The position numbers and the translations under genes were made by a program. The notes under the pieces are model-generated. The model was not told where the DNA came from. It searched no databases and saw only the letters and a program-made list of their open reading frames with translations. A DNA stretch of 64,000 nt from Hyphomicrobiales bacterium (GTDB taxonomy: Bacteria > Pseudomonadota > Alphaproteobacteria > Rhizobiales > Rhizobiaceae): assembly GCA_900473685.1 (NCBI GenBank), contig UCNE01000007.1:1-64000 (forward strand). Direction: 5' to 3'. Shown here piece after piece: positions 19,957-28,384 of the stretch; within the stretch, counting starts at the first letter, position 1, and each line of letters opens with the position of its first letter.

Positions 19957-20523
19957 ATGAATGTTCTTCGCTCGGAAAACCATCGCCGCATGCCGTGGAA
20001 AAACGGTGGGGGCGAAACGGTGGAGATCGCGGTGTTTCCGCCGCAGGCGGATCTGTCGGCCTTCGGCTGGCGCGTCAGCATGGCAACGGTTGCCAGCGAT
20101 GGGCCATTCTCGGTGTTTGCCGGGATCGATCGCACCCTGTCGATCCTCGAAGGTGAGGGTATGGAGTTGGATATTGGCGGGAGGGAGCCTGTCGTCTTGA
20201 CCAGAACATCGCAACCGCTGGCCTTCCCAGCCGATGCGGCGACATCCGCACGGCTGGTATCCGGCACGATCGTCGATCTCAACGTGATGACCCGCCGGGG
20301 GCAGTGGACACATCAGGTGGAGCGGCGCGTGTTCGAAGGCGATCACCCTCTTGATGCCGAAGGCGGCGTCACCCTACTTCTGTCGCTCGGCAATCTGCGG
20401 ATCGACAGCGGTGAGCACGCCGAGGAATTGACCCGGCTCGACTGCGCCATCATCGAAGGCCCTTGCCGCATCAGTTCGGATACGCCGGCTGAGGCCTATC
20501 TGATCCGTATCAGCCCCGTCTAA
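19957..20523 (+). CDS. hutD: HutD family protein
   Basis: The protein has 188 residues from the ATG at 19957; a GTG two codons upstream is also possible. It starts MNVLRSENHRRMPWKNGGGE followed by TVEIAVFPP, then WRVSMATVASDGPFSVFAGIDRTL and GGREPV, as in the cupin-fold HutD family. HutD is found with hut operons; its exact role is unclear, and it has been proposed to act as a governor that binds urocanate or formylglutamate. It ends tail to tail with the next minus-strand gene: the two stop codons overlap by two bases. Confidence 0.88.
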   Translation: MNVLRSENHRRMPWKNGGGETVEIAVFPPQADLSAFGWRVSMATVASDGPFSVFAGIDRTLSILEGEGMELDIGGREPVVLTRTSQPLAFPADAATSARLVSGTIVDLNVMTRRGQWTHQVERRVFEGDHPLDAEGGVTLLLSLGNLRIDSGEHAEELTRLDCAIIEGPCRISSDTPAEAYLIRISPV

Positions 20524-21452
20524 CGGCCATTTCTGCGGGCCAGATTGCCCAGCACGTGGCAGATCAACCGGCCGACCACAGTCGCGGTCATTCCGTTGAC
20601 ATCTGCCTTCGGTTGAAACTCGACGATCGAAAAGCCAGCGAGTATCCGGCCCGTCATTGCCGAGGCGATAAGATCGGTGACTTCCTCAAGCCACAGGCCT
20701 CCAGGCGACAGTGCGTTGACGCCCGGGCAGATCGACGGGTCGAGCGCATCGACGTCGATATGGATCAGTAGCGCGCCATCCCGCGGAATGGCGTCGGCGA
20801 TCTCCGCAACACCGTTTGCCCGAACCTGGCGTACCGTAACCAACCGCGATCCCCAGGCCTTTGCCGCCTCGACCTCTTCACGGCGCGCGCTGCCAACACC
20901 GCGAATACCGGCTTGCGTCATGGAACGCATGAATGGCAACTCGGACGCGCGGCGCATCGTGCTGGAATAGCCGAGCGTTTCATCGCCGATCCGGTCGCGC
21001 CAGTCGATATGCGCGTCGATCTGGAGAATATGCAGGGCATCCACATCTGAGAGACCGCGCATGAAGGGAATGGCGGCGGAATCGTCACCGCCGATCAGCA
21101 ACGGGATGGCGCCTGCTGCCCGGATGTTTCGCGTGACAGCCTCGATCGCCGTTCGATTGCCGGCATTGTCATCCGGCCGCGTCGCTACATCGCCAAGGTC
21201 GACAACATCGAGCACGCCATCGTTTAACAACGGCCCGTCAAAATCGAAGTCCCAGTGGTCAATATGCACGGACGCCTCCGTGATCGCCCGGCGGACGGCA
21301 TCCGGACCTCTCACGCCGGAAAAGTCGTGAGTGGCATGGGGATAGGCCGTTCCGTGTTCCGCTCCAAAAATCGCAACGGAACCTGGCCGGGGCTCCGTTG
21401 CGGTGGGCAGGCCAAGGAAGGTTTCGGCTGCAGGCTCAAGTGTGTAGGTCAT
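20520..21452 (-). CDS. Arginase/agmatinase-family ureohydrolase, substrate unknown
   Basis: From the ATG at 21452 the protein has 310 residues; a TTG at 21458 is the alternative. It has the ureohydrolase fold motifs DAHIDWRD and HIDVDALDPS, which supply five of the metal ligands. The block that is usually GGDHS reads GGDDS, replacing the first His ligand by Asp. Family members cleave guanidino or formimino groups (agmatine, guanidinobutyrate, formimidoylglutamate, guanidine). It is the last gene of the ABC transporter, HutH-like and flavin oxidase operon, starting two bases after the oxidase stop. Because hutF and hutG already complete histidine breakdown, a different substrate is likely. Confidence 0.82.
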   Translation of the reverse strand: MTYTLEPAAETFLGLPTATEPRPGSVAIFGAEHGTAYPHATHDFSGVRGPDAVRRAITEASVHIDHWDFDFDGPLLNDGVLDVVDLGDVATRPDDNAGNRTAIEAVTRNIRAAGAIPLLIGGDDSAAIPFMRGLSDVDALHILQIDAHIDWRDRIGDETLGYSSTMRRASELPFMRSMTQAGIRGVGSARREEVEAAKAWGSRLVTVRQVRANGVAEIADAIPRDGALLIHIDVDALDPSICPGVNALSPGGLWLEEVTDLIASAMTGRILAGFSIVEFQPKADVNGMTATVVGRLICHVLGNLARRNGR

Positions 21453-21454
21453 GC

Positions 21455-22612
21455 TCAAGCCGCCCGCGCTGCGAGAAACCGGTTCATTGCCGCAAACGAA
21501 AAAGCACCGATCGGCAGATCGGTGCCGCCATCCAGAGCCAGATCAGCCAGAATTTCGCCAACAACACTGGTGAACTTGAACCCGTGGCCGGAGCAGGGCG
21601 ATGCTACGACGATGCGATTATCGCCCGGCAAGAGGTCGAGCAGAAAATCCTCGCTCGGCAGCATCGTATAGCGGCAGGTGGTGGAGCGCACGCGCAGCCC
21701 AGCAGCGGACGGCAGCCGGCGCTTGATGAAGTTGTCGAGCAGATCCGTATCCTTGTCGTTGACGGCCGGATTGGGCTGGTTCGGATCAATCGGTTCGCGG
21801 AAATGTGCGTGACGGCCGACCTTGACGCCATCGACGCCGATCGCTGGGAAACCGAAGAAAGAGCCGTTCTCGCCTTCGTCGCGAATGAACACCGGCATGC
21901 GCTGCGGCACGGTGACGAAACCATCCGTCGGCTGATACCAGGAAACCACCTGCTTGATCGGCACCGCATGATCGCGCAAAACCGGTACCAGTTCACCGAT
22001 CCAGGAGCCCGTTGCCACGATCACCTTGCTGGCGGCGTAACGCCCGGTATCAGATACGATGACTACGCCGCCCTCGCCCGGCTCGATCGCTGTCACCTTC
22101 TCGCCGAAATGCAACACCGCCCCATCGGCGGCGGCCAGCTTGAGATGGCCCATCACGGCTGCTTCGGGCCGTAGATATCCGCCCTGCGGGTCGAGCAATG
22201 CGATCTCGTCAGCATCCAGCGAAAACACCGGAAAACGGCGGCGCATCTCGGTTGGATCAAGCGTTTCCAGCGGCAAGTTGTGCAGCGCGCAGCTCTTCTT
22301 CGTGCCGCTGACAATCTTGCTGTCGGGCTTGCCGATCTGCAGGACGCCGGTGATTGTGAGGATATCCTCGCGCAGCCGCGCTTCCAGCGTCCGCCAATTG
22401 GCATAGGCGCGCTGCAGCAGCGGCACATAGGATGGATCCTCGAAATAGCCGAGCCGGATCAAACGGCTGTCGCCATGCGAGGAACTGAGCGCATGGGCCG
22501 GATAGTAGGCATCGATGCCGATTGCCTTGATGCCGCGCACAGCCAGATGCGCGATGGCGGCACTGCCCATGGCGCCAAGACCGACAACAGCAACGTCGAA
22601 ATGGGCGGTCAT
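21455..22612 (-). CDS. Monomeric sarcosine oxidase / N-methyltryptophan oxidase family flavoprotein
   Basis: The protein (385 residues) has an N-terminal FAD-binding motif (VAVVGLGAMGSAAIAHLA), then SSSHGDSRLIRLGY. CRYTMLPSEDFLLDLLP contains the Cys that anchors FAD covalently in this family, and the C-terminal SPCSGHGFKFTSVVG lies at the flavin. Family members oxidise secondary N-methyl amino acids or related cyclic imino acids, releasing formaldehyde and hydrogen peroxide. It resembles SolA, but the substrate cannot be read from sequence. The start has GGAAGGA six bases ahead. It is co-transcribed with the HutH-like gene (21 bases upstream) and the ureohydrolase gene (two bases downstream). 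Confidence 0.87.
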   Translation of the reverse strand: MTAHFDVAVVGLGAMGSAAIAHLAVRGIKAIGIDAYYPAHALSSSHGDSRLIRLGYFEDPSYVPLLQRAYANWRTLEARLREDILTITGVLQIGKPDSKIVSGTKKSCALHNLPLETLDPTEMRRRFPVFSLDADEIALLDPQGGYLRPEAAVMGHLKLAAADGAVLHFGEKVTAIEPGEGGVVIVSDTGRYAASKVIVATGSWIGELVPVLRDHAVPIKQVVSWYQPTDGFVTVPQRMPVFIRDEGENGSFFGFPAIGVDGVKVGRHAHFREPIDPNQPNPAVNDKDTDLLDNFIKRRLPSAAGLRVRSTTCRYTMLPSEDFLLDLLPGDNRIVVASPCSGHGFKFTSVVGEILADLALDGGTDLPIGAFSFAAMNRFLAARAA

Positions 22613-22633
22613 GGCAGTATCCTTCCGGGAATT

Positions 22634-24127
22634 TCAGATGTGTGGAGGCGGTGACCTGCGCAGGAGATCGCGGGCCTTTTCCAGATCCCAGCCGAGCGGC
22701 CGGTCGTCGGCATAGGTTGGCACATCCGCACGGATATGGCGATAGAGCACATCGGTTCCGGCGGCTCGCGACGCAACGCCGGATTTGAAATCCTGCGCCT
22801 GTGCGGCCGCGGCAAACTCGATGCCGAATATCTGCTCGGCATTGTCGATGACCGCGAGCAGCTTGTTGGCGGCAGCCGTCGGATGTCCGAGGAAATCCTC
22901 CTGCAATGCTGACGTAATGCCGCCATCAAGGCTGGCCGGGGCGCCAAGACGCCGGTTTTCCGCAGCAAGCGCCGCTGCCGTATATTGCGCGATCATGAAG
23001 CCGGAACCGGCACCCGGATCGGCGGCAAGAAATGCGGGCAGACCGCTCACCAGCGGATTGACGAGACGGTCAATCCGTCGCTCGCTCATCATCGAAATCT
23101 GGGCAATCGCGACAGCGAGGCTATCGAGCGCCTGTCCCAGCGCTGGCGCGACGGCATGGGCTTCGGAGGACACCACCGGTGCTTCCGGCGTGCCCGAGAC
23201 AGCAGGATTGTCAGTGACGGAAGCCAGTTCCTGATTGACGACGGTGCTCGTAAACTCGAACACATCCCGCCCGGCACCATGGGCATGCGGGACGGAACGT
23301 ATGCTCAGGGCATCCTGCGTGCGCGCGCCCTTGGCGGCATCGATCAATCCGCTCCCAGCCAGCCGCTCGCGCAAGTTCCTGCCGACTTTCTCGATCCCCG
23401 CGGACTTGCGAAGGGCGAGCACGTCCGCCTCAAAGGCTGTCATCTGGCAACCAAGTGCTTCCATCGTCAATGCGGCAATGGCGTCGGCCCAGTCCAGCAG
23501 CCGTTCCGCCCGAGCCAAGGCCAAAGCTCCGAGCCCTGTTGAGCAGGCCGTTCCATTGACGAGGCTCAGGCCTTCCTTCGCCTGCAGGACCAGCGACGCG
23601 ACGCCAAGCGACTTCAGCGCTTCGGCACCGGTCACCGGATTCCCCTTCAACCGAGCCCTGCCCTCGCCAATCAACACCAGCGCGACATGGGCATTGTGGC
23701 TGAGATATCCCGCCGACCCCTTCGATGGCACCTCCGGGATGCAGTCTTCGCGCAGAAACGTCTGCAGCAGCTCAACGATTGCTGCGCGCACGCCGGAATG
23801 GCCATGAGAAAAATTGGCGATCTGGGCTGCGATGATCGCGCGGACTTCGCGCGCCTCCAGTAACGGCCCGACACCGCAGGCATGGCTGAGGATAATGTTG
23901 CGCGAAAGGCGGCTCTGCGACGGGCGATCCACCACGGTATCGGCGAGAGCGCCAACACCCGTGTTGACCCCATAGGCCCGCACGCCGCTTTCGACGATCG
24001 CCGAGACGATGCGGCTTGCCGTTTCAACCCGCTGACTGGCAGCATTGGAAAGAGCAAGCGTTGCGCCATCGGCAACCGCCGCCACGGCGCGCCAGTCGAG
24101 CGCCGTTTCAAGCACGATGTCCTGCAC
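22634..24127 (-). CDS. Aromatic amino-acid lyase family protein lacking the MIO triad (HutH paralogue)
   Basis: The GTG start at 24127 is preceded by GGAGG and gives 497 residues aligned over their whole length with HutH. Kept are Tyr52 (AYGVNTGVG), His82 (LSHACGVG), Asn191 (LVNGTACST), Gln271, Arg277 and the late QED. Lost are two things. Where HutH has [10 protein letters not shown], this protein has KG-SAG-YL with three residues fewer, so the position of the MIO serine is Ala139. The essential Tyr280 of HutH is Leu274. I confirmed the codons on the minus strand (tcg gcg gga at about 23716-23708). It therefore cannot form the usual cofactor. It lies three bases after an ABC ATPase gene. Enzymatic or binding role unknown. 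Confidence 0.85.
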   Translation of the reverse strand: MQDIVLETALDWRAVAAVADGATLALSNAASQRVETASRIVSAIVESGVRAYGVNTGVGALADTVVDRPSQSRLSRNIILSHACGVGPLLEAREVRAIIAAQIANFSHGHSGVRAAIVELLQTFLREDCIPEVPSKGSAGYLSHNAHVALVLIGEGRARLKGNPVTGAEALKSLGVASLVLQAKEGLSLVNGTACSTGLGALALARAERLLDWADAIAALTMEALGCQMTAFEADVLALRKSAGIEKVGRNLRERLAGSGLIDAAKGARTQDALSIRSVPHAHGAGRDVFEFTSTVVNQELASVTDNPAVSGTPEAPVVSSEAHAVAPALGQALDSLAVAIAQISMMSERRIDRLVNPLVSGLPAFLAADPGAGSGFMIAQYTAAALAAENRRLGAPASLDGGITSALQEDFLGHPTAAANKLLAVIDNAEQIFGIEFAAAAQAQDFKSGVASRAAGTDVLYRHIRADVPTYADDRPLGWDLEKARDLLRRSPPPHI

Positions 24128-24129
24128 GA

Positions 24130-24936
24130 TCAGCCTCCGAAATTGCCGATAAACTGGCGGAAACTGGGTGAGCCACCCGAACCGAACAGTTCCTCCGGCG
24201 CGCCATCGCTGTCGATCTCGCCGGACTTCATGAAGATCACCCGGTTGGAAACGTTGCGGGCAAAACTCATTTCGTGGGTGACGACCAGCATGGTCATGCC
24301 TTCTTCAGCCAGCGAGCGCATGACACGCAGCACTTCGCCGACCAGTTCCGGATCCAGTGCCGAGGTCGGCTCGTCAAACAGCATGACCTTCGGCCGCATC
24401 GCCAGCGAACGGGCGATCGCTGCGCGCTGCTGCTGGCCACCGGACAGATGCGCCGGATATGCGTGGCGCTTTTCCGCGATACCGACCTTTTCCAAGAGCG
24501 CTTCGGCTTCAGCGATACATTCGGCGCGCGGTCGCTTCAGCACATGCACCGGCCCCTCGATGACATTCTCGAGGATCGTCATGTGGGACCAGAGATTGAA
24601 CGACTGGAAAACCATGCCGAGTTCGGAACGGATCCGGTCCACCTGCTTGCGGTTCGCCGGCACGTTCTTGCCGCCGCGCTGTTGCATCTGGATCAGTTCG
24701 CCATCGACGGAAATCTCGCCGTGATCGGCGATTTCCAACAGATTGATACAGCGCAGGAAGGTCGATTTGCCTGAGCCGCTGGCGCCGAGCAATGAAATGA
24801 CGTCGCCGTCGCGAGCCTCGAGAGAAATGCCGCGCAACACTTCATGCGTGCCAAAACTCTTACGGATATTGCGGACGGAAAGCCGGGTCGTGCCTGCCAT
24901 GGTCGTTCCAGTCTGGTTGAGGGTCACGGAGGTCAT
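24130..24936 (-). CDS. Polar amino-acid ABC transporter ATP-binding protein (HisP type)
   Basis: The protein has 268 residues. The Walker A motif GASGSGKST is near residue 52, the signature [15 protein letters not shown] near 165, and Walker B is [14 protein letters not shown]. This is the PAAT/HisP-GlnQ class, which energises uptake of polar amino acids at the inner membrane. Its ATG overlaps the stop of the permease gene by four bases, and a further in-frame ATG at 24900 is possible. Its stop lies two bases before the HutH-like gene, linking uptake and catabolism in one operon. Confidence 0.92.
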   Translation of the reverse strand: MTSVTLNQTGTTMAGTTRLSVRNIRKSFGTHEVLRGISLEARDGDVISLLGASGSGKSTFLRCINLLEIADHGEISVDGELIQMQQRGGKNVPANRKQVDRIRSELGMVFQSFNLWSHMTILENVIEGPVHVLKRPRAECIAEAEALLEKVGIAEKRHAYPAHLSGGQQQRAAIARSLAMRPKVMLFDEPTSALDPELVGEVLRVMRSLAEEGMTMLVVTHEMSFARNVSNRVIFMKSGEIDSDGAPEELFGSGGSPSFRQFIGNFGG

Positions 24937-25643
24937 CGTTGCGGAACCGGGAAAAGCGGCGCGGCGCGGCGATGCGGGGTCAGCTTGTATTCAAGCAGAG
25001 CCATGGCCTGCAGGATGATGAAGTTGAGAATGAGATAGATTGCGGCGGCACACAGGAAGACCTCCATCGTGCGGTATGTCTGCGAGATCAGCCGCTGGGC
25101 GACGCCGGTCACTTCCCAGACGGTGACAAGGCTGGCGAGCGCCGTCGATTTGACCATCATCACCACTTCGGTCGAGTAAGCTGGCAGGGCGTGGCGGAAG
25201 GCGATCGGCGCCAAGATACGTCGTGTCAAAAGGAAGCCCGACATGCCGACGGACCGCGCCGCCTCGATTTCCTTGGCCGGAATGGCGCGCAGGCCGAAGC
25301 GGAAGATCTCCGCCGAATAACCGGCCGTGCAGAGCGCCAAGGACAGCACGGCGCAGACGAAGGGCTCGCGCAGCGCCGGCCACAGGAAGCTGTAGCGGAT
25401 GAAGCCGAACTGCCCCAGGCCGTAGAAGATCAGGAACATCTGGATCAGAAGCGGCGAGCCGCGAAAGATGAAGATGTAGCCCTTGGCGAAGTTGCGGGCT
25501 GCGGCATTGCCGCTGACGCGCATCCAGACGATCAGAAGCGCCAGGATGCCGCCGAAGAAGACGGAAAGGGAAAACAGCGCCAGCGTCATCGGCAGAGCGG
25601 CCAGCAGCGTTTTCATGGTCTCGAACATGAAGGCGATGTCCAT
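24933..25643 (-). CDS. Polar amino-acid ABC transporter permease (HisM-like)
   Basis: This 236-residue inner-membrane protein has about five hydrophobic segments. The cytoplasmic EAA-type loop ([20 protein letters not shown], then [13 protein letters not shown]) contacts the ATPase. It belongs to the HisM/GlnP permease family and pairs with the permease encoded 15 bases upstream. The pair would form the membrane channel for the substrate delivered by the binding protein. Confidence 0.9.
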   Translation of the reverse strand: MDIAFMFETMKTLLAALPMTLALFSLSVFFGGILALLIVWMRVSGNAAARNFAKGYIFIFRGSPLLIQMFLIFYGLGQFGFIRYSFLWPALREPFVCAVLSLALCTAGYSAEIFRFGLRAIPAKEIEAARSVGMSGFLLTRRILAPIAFRHALPAYSTEVVMMVKSTALASLVTVWEVTGVAQRLISQTYRTMEVFLCAAAIYLILNFIILQAMALLEYKLTPHRRAAPLFPVPQR

Positions 25644-25658
25644 CGCGCGTCTCCTTGA

Positions 25659-26381
25659 TCAGGCCTGGCCGAAACTGGTCGGCATGCTGCGATTGGCGCG
25701 CTTTTCAGCACTGTTGAAAATACGGTCGGAGAAGCTGGTCATAATCAGATAGAGGCAGCCGCCGACAATGAAGAACAGGAAATGCTGCCGCGTTGACCCG
25801 GCCGCGACCTGACTGGTGCGCATCAGGTCGGCAAGGCCGGTCACCGAAACCAGCGCCGAGTCCTTGAGGCTGAGCTGCCAGACATTGCCGATGCCCGGAA
25901 TGGCGAACCGGAACACCTGCGGCCCGATGATGCGGCGGAAGCGCAAGCCGCGGTTCATGCCGATCGCCTGCGCCGCCTCCAGCTCCCCCTTGGGGATGGC
26001 CAGATACGCACCGCGAAACACCTCGGCCTGATAGGCGCCAGAGATGATGCCGACGGCAAGCGCACCGGCTGCAAAGGACGGAAGGCCGAGAAAGCCCTCG
26101 TAACCCATCGCCGTGCCGATGGCGGTGACCGCACTCGATCCGCCGAAATAAACGAGATAAATGATCAGCAGCTCGGGAACACCACGGAAGACGGTGGTGT
26201 AGGTTCCGCCGATCACCTTCAGGATCCGGCTGCCCGAGAGCTTCGCCCAGGCAATCAACGAGCCGAGAATAGCCCCGATCACCAATGCGACCCCTGTGAC
26301 GCACAGCGTCATCAACGCTGCCACGAGCAGCAGTCCGCCCCACCCGGTGGGGCCAAATCCGATCATTTGAAGTAAAGACAT
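25659..26381 (-). CDS. Polar amino-acid ABC transporter permease (HisQ-like)
   Basis: This 240-residue inner-membrane protein has about five hydrophobic segments and the EAA loop GELEAAQAIGMNRGLRFRRI followed by IGPQVFRFAIPGIGN. It is the HisQ-type half of the channel. A 145-base gap separates it from the binding-protein gene upstream. Such gaps often hold hairpins that let the binding protein be made in excess, but I see no perfect one here. Confidence 0.9.
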   Translation of the reverse strand: MSLLQMIGFGPTGWGGLLLVAALMTLCVTGVALVIGAILGSLIAWAKLSGSRILKVIGGTYTTVFRGVPELLIIYLVYFGGSSAVTAIGTAMGYEGFLGLPSFAAGALAVGIISGAYQAEVFRGAYLAIPKGELEAAQAIGMNRGLRFRRIIGPQVFRFAIPGIGNVWQLSLKDSALVSVTGLADLMRTSQVAAGSTRQHFLFFIVGGCLYLIMTSFSDRIFNSAEKRANRSMPTSFGQA

Positions 26382-26526
26382 GCCGCAGGCGTCCCGTCGT
26401 TCCCGGCAAGGCCGGCTTCCCGATCTTCAAGTGGATGTGGAAGGCCGCGCCTCATGTGAGAAAGCGGCCCACCGCAGCAAGTGTGCCCGCCGCCAGCAAA
26501 ATAGCAAGCGGCAGGAAAACCTGAAA

Positions 26527-27366
26527 TCAGGGAGTAACGTCGGTCTTGAACCACTTCATCGACAAGGTCTTGATCGTGCCGTCAGCAAGTGCGGATTCGA
26601 TCGCCTTGTTGAACATGTCGCGCAGATCGGTATCGGCCTGACGGATCCCAAGGCCTTCACCGCTGCCGAAGATCGTGCCGCCGATTTCAGGGCCGGTGAA
26701 GCCGAGCGTACCGTTGGACTTTTCAAAGGCGGAGATCAGGTAGACCGCATCGTCGAATACCAGGTCGATACGGCCGCTTTCGAGATCGAGATCACGCTCG
26801 GCGCCGGTCTTGTATTCGCGCACCGTGGCAACATCGCCGAAGTTGTCATAGACGAACTTGGAATATACGGTCGCGGCCTGGATACCGATGGTCTTGCCGG
26901 CAAACGCCGCCTTCATCGCCTCGACTTCCTTGACGCCGGTCGCCCCCGGATCGAGCTTGATGACCGTTCCGGTTCCTGCAGCATTGGCCAGCGGGCTGTC
27001 CTTCAAGGTGGCAAAAGCAGCGTGCGTGTGAGCGTAAGGGATGGTGAAGTCGATGATCTTCTTGCGCTCTTCAGTAATCGACAAAGCGTCCATGATGACA
27101 TCGAACTTGCCGGCATTGAGCGCCGGGATCATGCCGTCCCAATCGGAAGCAACCAGCGTGCACTCGACCTTCATGTGTTCGCAGAGATACTTGGCCAGCT
27201 CCGGCTCGAAACCGCCGAGCGTGCCATCCGGATTGGTGAGGTTCCAGGGCGCATAGGCGCCTTCAAGCGTGATGGTAACAGTCTTCCAGTCCTTGGCCTG
27301 CGCCATCGGAGCGGAAAGCGTTGCAAATGCGACGGCGCCAGCCATCAGAAATTTTGACAGGTTCAT
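26527..27366 (-). CDS. Periplasmic amino-acid binding protein of ABC transporter
   Basis: The ATG at 27366, with GAGGA eight bases ahead, gives 279 residues; a GTG two codons upstream is less likely. A signal peptide is clear (MNLSKFLMAGAVAFATLSAP, cleavage after AQA). The mature part is a type-3 solute-binding protein of the HisJ/ArgT family: EGAYAPWNLTNPDGTLGGFE, MIPALNAGKFDVIMDALSIT, then TIGIQAATVYSKFVYDNFG. It would capture a cationic or polar amino acid, histidine-like given the operon. It is the first gene of the operon. A palindromic operator lies about 110 bases upstream. Confidence 0.92.
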   Translation of the reverse strand: MNLSKFLMAGAVAFATLSAPMAQAKDWKTVTITLEGAYAPWNLTNPDGTLGGFEPELAKYLCEHMKVECTLVASDWDGMIPALNAGKFDVIMDALSITEERKKIIDFTIPYAHTHAAFATLKDSPLANAAGTGTVIKLDPGATGVKEVEAMKAAFAGKTIGIQAATVYSKFVYDNFGDVATVREYKTGAERDLDLESGRIDLVFDDAVYLISAFEKSNGTLGFTGPEIGGTIFGSGEGLGIRQADTDLRDMFNKAIESALADGTIKTLSMKWFKTDVTP

Positions 27367-27475
27367 GTTCACGTTCCTCTGAGGTTTATCTTCAACAACG
27401 TCCGCCGATCTGCGCCGGCTTCACAATAACTGATGGAGATCGAGCATCCAAAATGCCGCTGAACATCCATGTTGT

Positions 27476-27489
27476 ATATGGTACCATAT
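27476..27489. promoter_or_regulatory. Palindromic operator between the ABC operon and the second hutC-like gene
   Basis: ATATGGTACCATAT is a perfect 14-base palindrome. The flanking AACAT-CC-ATGTT (27462-27473) is another inverted repeat. The location in the divergent promoter region suggests the adjacent GntR/HutC-type regulator binds here, controlling itself and the transporter operon. Confidence 0.6.
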
Positions 27490-27561
27490 GCTAATTTTTA
27501 TGGTATGCAAGTAGGCGGCCGCATTTGAGCGCAAAATTAATTCCGCCCAAGGAATGAGCAA

Positions 27562-28329
27562 ATGAAACGAAGCAACAACCAGAACGCTCCGTTAAAATGG
27601 GACACCAGCGACAATGATGGCGCGCCGCTTTACGCGGGCGTCAAGCAGATGATCCTCGACCGCATCCAGAGCGGCGAATGGCCGCCGAAACATCGGGTCC
27701 CCTCGGAGAACGAACTGGTTGCGGAACTGGGCGTCAGCAAGATGACGGCCAACCGGGCGCTCCGGGAATTGGCAAACGAAGGCGAACTCGTGCGCATCCA
27801 GGGCGTCGGCTCTTTTGTTGCCGAACGCAAGGGTTATTCCGAACTGTTCGAAGTTCGCAACATCGCCGAGGAGATCGACGAACGCGGCCATACGCATCAG
27901 GCGTCGGTGATCGTTTTGGCCCAGGAAACGGCCGCACCCGACGTCGCCGACGCGCTTGGCCTGCCGATCGGCGCTTCCGTGTTTCATTCGCTGATCGTAC
28001 ACAGCGAAAACGGCGTTCCGGTCCAGATCGAAGACCGCTTCGTCAACCCGGAGGCAGCACCAGGTTATCTGGAACAGGATTTCACGGTACAGACGCCGAA
28101 TGCGTATTTGACGGCGGAAGCCCCCTTGAGCGGCTCCGAACATATCGTCGAAGCCGCGATGCCTCAGCCATGGGAATGCAAGCTGCTGGTGATCTTGCGC
28201 ACAGAACCGTGCCTGCTCATTCGCCGCCGCACGTGGTCGTCGAAACGCGCCGTGTCATTTGCCCGCCTGGTCTATCCCGGCAACCGATATCGACTGGAAT
28301 CACGCAGTGGAAAGATGACAGATGAATGA
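27562..28329 (+). CDS. Second HutC-type GntR regulator
   Basis: The protein has 255 residues with an N-terminal winged helix (GVKQMILDRIQSGEWPPKHR, VPSENELVAELGVSKMTANR, then IQGVGSFVAE) and a UTRA ligand domain ending RLVYPGNRYRLESRSG. It is clearly a paralogue of the HutC at 12253. It is divergent from the transporter, HutH-like, oxidase and ureohydrolase operon and is its probable repressor, with a urocanate-like ligand possible. Start has AAGGA nine bases ahead. A second copy of its putative operator core lies just beyond its 3' end. Confidence 0.88.
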   Translation: MKRSNNQNAPLKWDTSDNDGAPLYAGVKQMILDRIQSGEWPPKHRVPSENELVAELGVSKMTANRALRELANEGELVRIQGVGSFVAERKGYSELFEVRNIAEEIDERGHTHQASVIVLAQETAAPDVADALGLPIGASVFHSLIVHSENGVPVQIEDRFVNPEAAPGYLEQDFTVQTPNAYLTAEAPLSGSEHIVEAAMPQPWECKLLVILRTEPCLLIRRRTWSSKRAVSFARLVYPGNRYRLESRSGKMTDE

Positions 28330-28348
28330 TCTAGCCATCGAAACACTG

Positions 28349-28372
28349 ACTATGTTGTATATGGAACATAGT
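28349..28372. promoter_or_regulatory. Second copy of the HutC2 operator core, in a convergent 3' region
   Basis: ACTATGTT and AACATAGT form a perfect inverted repeat around GTATATGG. Thirteen bases (ATGTTGTATATGG) are identical to those at 27469-27481. It lies between two convergent gene ends, so no promoter is apparent. It could instead be a hairpin terminator, but no T run follows. Confidence 0.45.
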
Positions 28373-28384
28373 TAAGCGCTTGAT

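Noticed and set aside
20520-20523. Overlapping stop codons of hutD and the ureohydrolase gene as a regulatory device
   Set aside because: Such tail-to-tail overlaps are common in compact genomes and nothing else supports a function.
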